From: an uncultured Flavobacteriales bacterium
Lineage (GTDB): Bacteria > Bacteroidota > Bacteroidia > Flavobacteriales > Crocinitomicaceae
Direction: 5' to 3'
Assembly: GCA_946479985.1 (NCBI GenBank)
Contig: CAMLIF010000002.1
Span: 51,114 to 115,113, forward strand
DNA: 64,000 nt
The notes under the pieces were generated by a model. The model ran no database searches and was not told where the DNA came from. It saw nothing but the letters and a program-made list of their open reading frames with translations. Below, piece after piece: positions 53,078 through 61,600 of the stretch. Each line of letters starts with the position of its first letter. Position 1 is the stretch's first letter. The position numbers and the translations under genes were made by a program.

Positions 53078-55705
53078 ATGCAATTTCGTCCGTTCATCTG
53101 GTCTATTTCTATTACACTCGCACTTCTTTGTGTGTTTGCGGGAAATATCAATCTCGAATTGGGGACGGATGAACCGTTCTTACTAGGTCGGGCAACAGCT
53201 GATGCCATTTCTGTGAACCAGCGTGTTCAGGTGTACTACAAATTTATTCTGGCTGGAAGTTTAACCTTCCTCCTGTTTTACTTCCTGCTTCAAAAGCTTT
53301 TGCAGCGAACTTCGAAAAAACATCCTTTCCTGGAATGGATTGATCCGTTAATGCTTCTCAGCAGTTTATTGAGCGCTTGTGTCTTTTTCGAAATAGGGAA
53401 TAAAGAATCAATTTGGTTTTTAATAACCTCCGGCTTTTTACTTTACCTCTTCGGATTGAATAAACGAATCAGGGAAAAGAGCTTTTCAGCAGAATTTGCC
53501 ATTGGTCTGGGGTTGATTGTTTTAGTGAATCACTTGCTGTTTCACGGTGTTGTGATTGGTTTGGTAATCGCTGCAGGACTTTTTCTCTGGTGGTTTTTAT
53601 CTGAGAAACAGAGCCCTCTTCTTTATCCGGTTGTTTCGTTTGCGATTTGTTCGCCCATTATCGCGTTTTTAAGCATTGAAGGAAGTATTTTCTTCGTTCA
53701 GCTCGATTTAAAACTGAATAGTTACCTCGTTTTGGGAATCATTTTCAGCTTAATTTGTTTGAGTTATTTCATTTGGCGAAGAAAAAATCAAACTGAGGTT
53801 TTATATAAGCAATGGATTCCACTTGCTTTGGTCGGAATAACCCTCTGCCAAATGTATTCACCAATTATTGATCAGCCAAACGAGTTCTTTGAATCGGCAA
53901 ATATTCTGAATCCGATCATGCAGTTTCATCAATTTGGTGAATTACCTATAATTGATAATCTGAGTTCACATCTATTCTCTGATTTTTCGTTGAGTTGGAT
54001 CTACACTTCACTGTTCGGTTTCGACGGAACTGCTGCACCATTGATTTACGTAAACCTCATCCAGGTTTTCAATCTGTTGATCATCTATTACTTCCTGCGC
54101 GCTTTACTCGGAAACAAACTCGAGTTAACCGCAATCTTGTTTTTTGTTCCGTTCCTGTTCTTTGTTATTCCACCGTATTTCGCCTTTGTGCTTTTGCCGA
54201 TCATTCCAATGATTCGCTTTTTCCAAACAAACGAACAAAAGCGGTTATACTACTTTGCCGGTTGGATTGCATTCTTACTTCTTTGGCGACTTGACCTGGC
54301 AGTTTCACTCATTTCAGGCGGAGTTGTTGTTTTCATTCTTTGGTGGTTCCTGGAAAAGGATTTTCGCAGTTCGTTCAAAAAGCTCGTGATCTTCTCCATT
54401 TTATTATTTGGAATTGTTGGCGGATGTTTATTTCTTGCTATCAAACCGCATTTGCAGGAAGCACTTCATTATTTCGGAGCGAACCAGGCGCACGGGCTGT
54501 CTGACGTTACCTATTTTAGAACTGCCCTCTATTACATGGATTATTTCATTCTGCCGATAGCTCTTGTTTTGATTGGCTTGTATACGCTTTTCGGAATTAG
54601 ATCTACCACGAATAAAGCCCTCGACTGGACGATTGTTCTCTTAATTGCATTTTACATTTTCAATTTGCAACGCGGTTTGGTTCGTCACAGTTTCATGGAA
54701 CAAAAGGAAATTCAAATCACTTCATTTGCATGGTTGATTTCGTTCTTATTCGGATTAAAATTTCTGAAGAACTGGAAAATGGTTTATTACACCCTTGTTT
54801 TCTTTTTTACCACCGGGATTTTCTTCACGATCCAGCCCGTTAATCAATCCGGTAATCGTTTTGAAGCACCCGTTTCACTTTCATTAAAGAATTTACCTGA
54901 CCTGAAGACGAAAGCGATTCAACGGGTTAAGCCTTCGGAAGAATTTACTAATTCGAACAGACGAATTATTTCCTTCCTGAAAACAGAACTGAAAAGCGAC
55001 GAAACATTCCTTGATTTCTCCAATCATCCGTTATTGTATTATTACAGTAAACGTGATGTTCCCTCCTATTTCAATCAGTTTCTTCAAAATGTAGTTGATG
55101 ACTATCTTCAGGACGAAGCTTTAAAAGAAATTCGATCATTGAAAGTTCCGATTGTGATTCTTAAAACGGATCCGGAAACTTATTTAGACGGAACAGACGG
55201 CATTCCAAATAAGGTCCGTTACTACAAACTGGCAGCTTTCATTTTTGACAACTACGAACCGTACAAAACCATAGATGGATTCGTTCTCTGGAAAGCGAAA
55301 AAGGAAAAAACACGGTTCAAAACAGCTATTTCTTATGTGGTTCCAACTGAAAACTGGGATCTAGGTTATCTGCCCTACTATTGGAATTTCGACCGTAAGG
55401 AAAAAGAAAGTCGGGACAATCTCTACCTTCGTTTTGAAAATGGAAAAAACCTGGTTTCATTGAAATCGAAGATCAGGACAGGCGATTTTCTGCGTATCAA
55501 GCTAACATCAAGTCAATTAGGAAATTGCGCAATAAAAGCCGGAAATTGGAGTTTATTCTTCAAGCTGAAAAAAGGAACCCACAACTACCTGATTCCGATA
55601 GGATATTCAGAAAATGCAGTGTTGAATCCAATCAGCGAATTTGAACTAAACTCAGACTGTGCGGTGCATTGGAATGATTTGAAATTGGTACATTTAGCCA
55701 GGTGA
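53078..55705 (+). CDS. Large polytopic membrane protein of unknown function (possible GT-C-like)
   Basis: An 875-residue integral membrane protein. About a dozen hydrophobic helices can be counted in residues 1-570 (for example FILAGSLTFLLFYFLL, IGLGLIVLVNHLLF, IIFSLICLSYFIW, LTAILFFVPFLFFVIPPYFAFVLLPII). A mostly soluble C-terminal part of about 300 residues follows. The layout of many helices, first loops with acidic residues, and a C-terminal soluble domain resembles GT-C glycosyltransferases such as ArnT-like and mannosyltransferase-like proteins. No diagnostic motif was identified. The GT9 gene begins within its stop codon (GTGA overlap), so a joint role in a surface glycan is likely. 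A TAACTTTA box ends 5 bp before its ATG. Confidence 0.6.
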   Translation: MQFRPFIWSISITLALLCVFAGNINLELGTDEPFLLGRATADAISVNQRVQVYYKFILAGSLTFLLFYFLLQKLLQRTSKKHPFLEWIDPLMLLSSLLSACVFFEIGNKESIWFLITSGFLLYLFGLNKRIREKSFSAEFAIGLGLIVLVNHLLFHGVVIGLVIAAGLFLWWFLSEKQSPLLYPVVSFAICSPIIAFLSIEGSIFFVQLDLKLNSYLVLGIIFSLICLSYFIWRRKNQTEVLYKQWIPLALVGITLCQMYSPIIDQPNEFFESANILNPIMQFHQFGELPIIDNLSSHLFSDFSLSWIYTSLFGFDGTAAPLIYVNLIQVFNLLIIYYFLRALLGNKLELTAILFFVPFLFFVIPPYFAFVLLPIIPMIRFFQTNEQKRLYYFAGWIAFLLLWRLDLAVSLISGGVVVFILWWFLEKDFRSSFKKLVIFSILLFGIVGGCLFLAIKPHLQEALHYFGANQAHGLSDVTYFRTALYYMDYFILPIALVLIGLYTLFGIRSTTNKALDWTIVLLIAFYIFNLQRGLVRHSFMEQKEIQITSFAWLISFLFGLKFLKNWKMVYYTLVFFFTTGIFFTIQPVNQSGNRFEAPVSLSLKNLPDLKTKAIQRVKPSEEFTNSNRRIISFLKTELKSDETFLDFSNHPLLYYYSKRDVPSYFNQFLQNVVDDYLQDEALKEIRSLKVPIVILKTDPETYLDGTDGIPNKVRYYKLAAFIFDNYEPYKTIDGFVLWKAKKEKTRFKTAISYVVPTENWDLGYLPYYWNFDRKEKESRDNLYLRFENGKNLVSLKSKIRTGDFLRIKLTSSQLGNCAIKAGNWSLFFKLKKGTHNYLIPIGYSENAVLNPISEFELNSDCAVHWNDLKLVHLAR

Positions 55706-56895
55706 ATACAAAAACAAAAATAAGACTCGACAAGCTTCTTGGATTCCTGGTTGCATATCCATTGAATTTACTTGTTCGGCTTGTCGGAAAAATTACCCGC
55801 TTCGATCATTCACTGAAAGGCGAAATGAAAACCATTGTTGTTTGCAAGTTCAAAGGAATGGGAAGTATTATTCAGGCAACACCTTTACTGCAAACGCTCA
55901 GAGCCAATTACCCAAACGCAAAGATCATTTTTGTCAGTACTATTGAGAACCAGGCAATTCTTTCTCAAATCAGTGTTATTGATCAGAGTTTAATTGTAGA
56001 CGATAAAAAACTGTTGCCTTTCATTAGCCAAACCATCGGGCTGGTTTTTAAACTTATCCGAATAAGAGCTGATCTGTATATCGACCTTGAAATTTATTCC
56101 AATTACAGCAGTATTATAACTACTCTCAGTATGGCGAGAGATCGTTTTGGATATTACCTGCGCTCCTACCGTTACAGAATGGGAATGTATACACACATGA
56201 TGTATTTCAATACAAAGGCTCCCATTGCTGAAGCATACTTACAATTTGCACGGCTATTGGGAATAGAAAATGTGACTTCTTCACTCTATTCCATTGAGCA
56301 AAAAACGAATCCGTTCAATTTAGGCAGGTATTTCGTCATCAATCCAAATGCCTCAGATCTTCGGTTTGAACGTCGCTGGCCAATTCAATCTTTTACTTCA
56401 TTAATCCATAGAATTCGGGAACATTACCCTGAAATGAAAATTGTTCTGATAGGAAGTAAAAATGAAGCGATTGATGTAAAAGTAATTTCAGACGTTTTTA
56501 TTGGAGATGATTTGGTTATTGACCTGAGCGGAAAAACAACCCTGGCAGAACTCATCGAATTGCTGCGAAACGCAGAACTTGTTATCACCAACGATACAGG
56601 TCCAATGCACCTGGCATCTTCGCTCGACACCAATGTAGTTGCCTTATTCGGTCCATGTTCTCCGCAACAATATGGTCTTGGGAAAAATGTACGAGCGATT
56701 TACAAAAACGCTTATTGCAGCCCGTGTGTGCATGAGTTTACAGTACCTCCGTGCAAAGGGAACAATCAGTGCATGCAGTTGATTACCGTTGACGAAGTTT
56801 TAGCTGAAATTCTTGACAGCACAACAAACGCAGCTTCCAAAACCATTCATTATACAGATAATTCTTCCGCTGCATTAGGAACTGTAAAGCGCTAA
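55702..56895 (+). CDS. Glycosyltransferase family 9 (heptosyltransferase-like)
   Basis: A 397-residue cytoplasmic GT-B enzyme. The GT9 landmarks are VVCKFKGMGSIIQATPLLQTLRANYPNAKI near residue 45, FVINPNASDLRFERRWPIQSF, and the sugar-nucleotide site VITNDTGPMHLASSLDTNVVALFGPCSPQQYG. A C-terminal run of cysteines (CSPCVHEFTVPPCKGNNQC) might bind metal or form part of the fold. Family members transfer heptose or other sugars from ADP/GDP donors during LPS core or other glycan assembly. The start is GTG overlapping the upstream stop (GTGA), so translation is coupled to the membrane protein. An internal ATG near residue 42 is a less likely alternative. Confidence 0.85.
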   Translation: MNTKTKIRLDKLLGFLVAYPLNLLVRLVGKITRFDHSLKGEMKTIVVCKFKGMGSIIQATPLLQTLRANYPNAKIIFVSTIENQAILSQISVIDQSLIVDDKKLLPFISQTIGLVFKLIRIRADLYIDLEIYSNYSSIITTLSMARDRFGYYLRSYRYRMGMYTHMMYFNTKAPIAEAYLQFARLLGIENVTSSLYSIEQKTNPFNLGRYFVINPNASDLRFERRWPIQSFTSLIHRIREHYPEMKIVLIGSKNEAIDVKVISDVFIGDDLVIDLSGKTTLAELIELLRNAELVITNDTGPMHLASSLDTNVVALFGPCSPQQYGLGKNVRAIYKNAYCSPCVHEFTVPPCKGNNQCMQLITVDEVLAEILDSTTNAASKTIHYTDNSSAALGTVKR

Positions 56896-56998
56896 AATCA
56901 GTAGCTGAATCAATCAGAACAGCTTTTAAGTAAACGATTAGTAATCTTTGATTTAAGTTTGACTTAGCTTTCGTATTATTGATTCAAGATTCTTATTT

Positions 56999-58657
56999 AT
57001 GAAACAGTTCTCTACCCTTTTCGCAGTATTTGCATGCGTTATTTCGCTTCACGCACAAGATAAAACAGACAGAACCTTATTTGTTCGTTTTAAAGAAGGA
57101 AAAGCTATCGATTTGGTTGATAAGTTCATGATGATTGATGGAAATCCGGATCTTCAGCTTCAATTAAATGGTTTGGGAGAATGGAGAAGAACCTACTCTA
57201 TTTCGGAAGAAAAAATGGATAGTCTTCGATTAGTCGCCGAGAAAAATCTGAATAAAAAACTTCCGGATTTGAACCAGGATTACCGTTTTTTTGTAAATGA
57301 TATTACTCAGATTGATCACGTGCTTTCAACATTAAAAGAATCAAGCGACGTTGAAATGGTGAAAAAAGCTCCTCGTCTTTTTAACGCAAGTGCCCCTAGC
57401 TATCAAGCAATGCAGACCTATCTTCAGAATGCATCTACGGGCATTAACGCGGAAGAGGTTTGGTCATTCTACAATAATCACGGTGAAGGAATCAAGGTGT
57501 ACGACATTGAATACTTCTTCAACGAGACACATACTGATTTACCGAATGTCACCATTTGCGGACCAACACCTGAAGATCCGTTCGGTGGTGGTGGCGGAGA
57601 TCACGGAACTGCCGTGTTAGGAGAAATTGCTTCGCTCAACAATGGAATCGGAACTACCGGAATTGCTTATGCAAGTGAGTTATTCTTTGGAGGATGCTAC
57701 TACGACTTCAATTACGAACTTGAAAACGCTTTGATCGAATCTACAATGCATCTTAATCCGAATGACATTGTGTTAATAGAACAGCAAACGTACGGACCAA
57801 ATTATGATGAGAGCCAGGGTTCTCAATACGGGCTGGTAGCCGTTGAATGGATCAAAGAATTTTACGATGCCATTCAGGTAGTTGTTGGCCAGGGAATTAT
57901 TGTCGTTGAAGCCGCAGGAAATGGTCAGCAAAACTTTGATGATCCGGTTTATTCCATCGACAACGACGGACATTATCCGTTTTTGGCAGGAAATGGTTCA
58001 GGAGCAATTATTGTTGGTGCCGGCTCCGTAGGAACATCCGACGTTGAACGTTCAACCATGTGGTTCTCTAATTACGGAAGTGCGGTTTCTGTTCAGGGAA
58101 ATGGCGAATCGATCTATTCTACCGGTTATGGTGATCTTTTCAGCGATACACACGATGAATTTTACACCGCCGATTTCGGAGGGACTTCCGGCGCTTCTCC
58201 AATTGTAACGGGAGCGGTTGCTGTATTAAACTCAACTTATTTCAACACAACCTGGTCAACACTGACACGCGATCAGATCGTCAGTATTTTCACATTGACC
58301 GGTCAGCCGCAAAATGACGGTGATTTCACAGTTGTTGAAGCGCATATTGGGCCGCTTCCGAATATAAAAGCAGCTATCGATTATGCCATTTCACATGCAG
58401 GGATTAATGATTTCGATCAATCTTCGCTCATGGTTTATCCTAATCCGAGTTCAGGAACTGTACTTGTCAATTCCGATGCAGAAAATTCAACTTTCCAGTT
58501 GCACGATTTAGCGGGAAACAACGTATCCATCGAAGTAAAAACGCAATCCAAAGATTATTCGCAGATCATTACGAATAATCTTCCTTCAGGCGTATATCTG
58601 TTGAGCGTTGTTACGAATGAATCGAAACAAGTGATCAAATTAATGTTGAACGATTAA
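56999..58657 (+). CDS. Secreted subtilisin-like (S8) serine peptidase with T9SS type A sorting domain
   Basis: A 552-residue extracellular protease. A signal peptide (MKQFSTLFAVFACVISLHAQ) and a propeptide-like region of about 120 residues precede the catalytic domain. The triad is D169 (IKVYDIEYFF), H202 (GDHGTAVLGEIAS) and S397 (GGTSGASPIV). The oxyanion Asn lies in EAAGNGQQNFDDP. The C-terminal 80 residues, from SLMVYPNPSSGTVLV to KQVIKLMLND, form a type A sorting domain, predicting T9SS secretion and surface attachment or release. It ends 4 bp inside the opposite-strand stop of the giant adhesin gene. Confidence 0.92.
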   Translation: MKQFSTLFAVFACVISLHAQDKTDRTLFVRFKEGKAIDLVDKFMMIDGNPDLQLQLNGLGEWRRTYSISEEKMDSLRLVAEKNLNKKLPDLNQDYRFFVNDITQIDHVLSTLKESSDVEMVKKAPRLFNASAPSYQAMQTYLQNASTGINAEEVWSFYNNHGEGIKVYDIEYFFNETHTDLPNVTICGPTPEDPFGGGGGDHGTAVLGEIASLNNGIGTTGIAYASELFFGGCYYDFNYELENALIESTMHLNPNDIVLIEQQTYGPNYDESQGSQYGLVAVEWIKEFYDAIQVVVGQGIIVVEAAGNGQQNFDDPVYSIDNDGHYPFLAGNGSGAIIVGAGSVGTSDVERSTMWFSNYGSAVSVQGNGESIYSTGYGDLFSDTHDEFYTADFGGTSGASPIVTGAVAVLNSTYFNTTWSTLTRDQIVSIFTLTGQPQNDGDFTVVEAHIGPLPNIKAAIDYAISHAGINDFDQSSLMVYPNPSSGTVLVNSDAENSTFQLHDLAGNNVSIEVKTQSKDYSQIITNNLPSGVYLLSVVTNESKQVIKLMLND

Positions 58658-61600
58658 TAGTTTACAGAAACGTTTCCGCTGAACTCGAACTTATCGTCGC
58701 TTTTCGGATCCTTGAATCTTAATGACCAGACGTAACTTCCCGAAGGAACAATTTGATCATGATATGTTCCATCCCAACCTTCATAAGGATTCTTCGATTC
58801 AAATAAGGTTTCTCCCCATCTGTTATAAATTACAAGCGAAAAATTCGCCTCATCAATGCCAGAAGTAAACACCGGAGCAAATGTATTATTCGATTCATCA
58901 CCGTTCGGTGTAAACGCGTTCGGAACATAGAATATCTGCTCGTCTTTTACCGTAACAATTACATGAGCGGTGTCTGAACATCCGGCAGCATTATAAGCAA
59001 CTAACTCAACAAGGTAAGAACCGGCAGTTTCGTCGTACGTATGCGACGGGCTAAATATAGTATTAGACGTACCATCTCCGAAATTCCAAAGATAAGATAC
59101 TGCATCTGTAGATGAGTTAGTAAATTGGAAAACCGGGTTTGAAACCGGAGCTGCCGCATTCCCAACCATAAACTGTGCATTCGGACTCGTAAGAACACAA
59201 ATAAACGAATTCATAGTAACAGCGTTCGAACAACCGTTTGCATCAGTTACAGCTAAAGAAACAGGATAACATCCTACATTATTATAAACCGTTGAAGGAT
59301 TCATTTGTGAAGGGGTATTTCCATTTCCAAGATCCCATACAACCGAACTTGATCCGACAGTTGTGTTCGTAAACTGAACATTCAAAGGAGCACAACCATC
59401 TATCACATTTGACGTGAATGTTGGATTTGGCAGACCATTTACTACCACAGTTGAAGTCGAAGAAGTATTACAGCCACTCGCAATCTGATACGTAATGGTG
59501 TTGTTGCCTATAGCAGCTAAACTTGGGTCGAATGCTCCTGTCGTTGGATTTGTAATTCCCGTTCCACTCCATGTTCCTCCCGGATTAACGGATGAAAGAA
59601 TTGTGACCGGATCATTTTGACAATAAGGTCCGTTCGGATTAATTGTAGACGGAATATTCGGACTTAACGCAAAAGTTGTTGTTGCCGAATTGGTACATCC
59701 GTTCAAAGTGATTGTAACGGTATAAGTTCCCTCATTTACACTGCCGACACTTGCAATTTGAGGATTCTGAGTAGCATTTGAAAAACTGTTCGGGCCTGAC
59801 CAACTGTACGTTCCACCGGCCTGGCCATTTCCTGTTAAGATCAATGTTTGTCCTGGGCATAGCGGTCCATTATTAGAAGCGCTTATTGTTGGTACCGGGT
59901 TTACAACAACCGTAGAAGTGGCTGAACCCGAACATCCGAGCGATGTTCCTGTAACCGTATAAGTTGTAGTTGCAGCCGGGGTTGCCGTTACAGAAGTTCC
60001 CGTTCCGCCGGAAAGCGTTGCAGAAGGTGTCCAGGTATAAGAAGTGGCACCGGAAGCAGTTAATGTTGTACTTGATCCTGTACAAATTGCCGGGCTATTT
60101 ACAGAAATTACCGGATTCGGATTCACCGTAACAGTTGCAGTAGCTGTTCCGGAACAAGTTCCTGTTGTTCCCGTAACAGTATAAGTTGTAGTTGTTGCCG
60201 GTGAAGCAGTTACAGAAGTTCCTGTTCCACTTGAAAGGGTTGCAGCAGGTGTCCATGTATAAGATGTAGCACCGTTAGCCGTCAATATATCACTGGCGCC
60301 TGCACAAATTGTCGGACTGTTTACTGTTACAACCGGTGCCGGAGTTACTGTAACTGTAGCGGTTGTTGTACTCGTACAGCCGGCAAGTGTTCCGGTAATT
60401 GTATAAGTTGTGGTAGTTACCGGGGTTGCAATTACGGGTGATCCTACACTACTGGATAAAGTAGCGCTGGGAGTCCAGGAATAATATCCTGCACCAGTAG
60501 GAATTACCGTAGCACTGGCACCTTCACATATAGTTGGATTATTAACAGAAATAACCGGAATAGGATTCACTGTTACCGTTGAAGTAGTTGTTCCTGTACA
60601 TGTTCCTGTGGTTCCAATAATCGTGTAAGTTGTAGTTGTTGCCGGGGTTGCAGTTACGGAAGTTCCTGTTCCACTTGAAAGGGTTGCAGATGGAGTCCAT
60701 GTGTAAGTTGTTGCTCCTGCAGCATTTAAAGTTGCGCTTTCCCCAGCACAAATAGTTGGATTGAGAACAGTAATAACGGGGTTCGGATTTACAGTTACTG
60801 TGGCAGTAGCCGTTCCGCTGCATGTTCCTGTTGTTCCTGAAACTGTATAAGTTGTTGTAGTTGCAGGTGTTGCTGTTACAGAAGTTCCTGTCCCGCTGGA
60901 AAGTGTTGCTGTTGGAGTCCACGTATAAGAAGTTGCTCCTGATGCCGTCAAAGTTGCTGATGATCCTGCACAAATGGCAGGGCTATTAACCGAAATAACT
61001 GGATTTGGATTTACTGTAACGGTGGCAGTCGTTGTTCCCGTGCAAGTTCCCGTTGTACCTATAATTGTGTACGTAGTTGTTGTAGCAGGACTGGCAGTTA
61101 CCGAAGGTCCTGTTCCACTTGAAAGTGTGGCCGTGGGTGCCCAGGTATAAGAAGTTGCCCCTGATGCAGTTAATGTTGCTGTTCCTCCGGCACAAATTGT
61201 TGGACTATTAACTGATACAACCGGGTTAGGAGTTACTATTACTGTTGCAGTAGCTGTTCCGGTACATGTTCCGGTAGTTCCGGTAACGGTGTAAGTTGTT
61301 GTAGTTGGCGGCGTTGCAGTTACAGATGTTCCTGTTCCGCTGGAAAGCGTTGCAGTGGGTGTCCAGATGTAAGACGTAGCACCGGAAGCAGTTAATGTTG
61401 TACTTCCCCCTGAACAAATTGTGGGATTGTTAACGGTTACAACCGGATTCGGGTTGACAGTTACTGTAGCAGTTGTGGTTCCCGAACATGTTCCAGTTGT
61501 TCCAACAATTGTATAAGTTGTAGTTGTTGCCGGAGTGGCAGTTACTGAAGCTCCTGTTCCGCTGGAAAGTGTGGCCGTGGGTGTCCAGGTATATGTTGCA

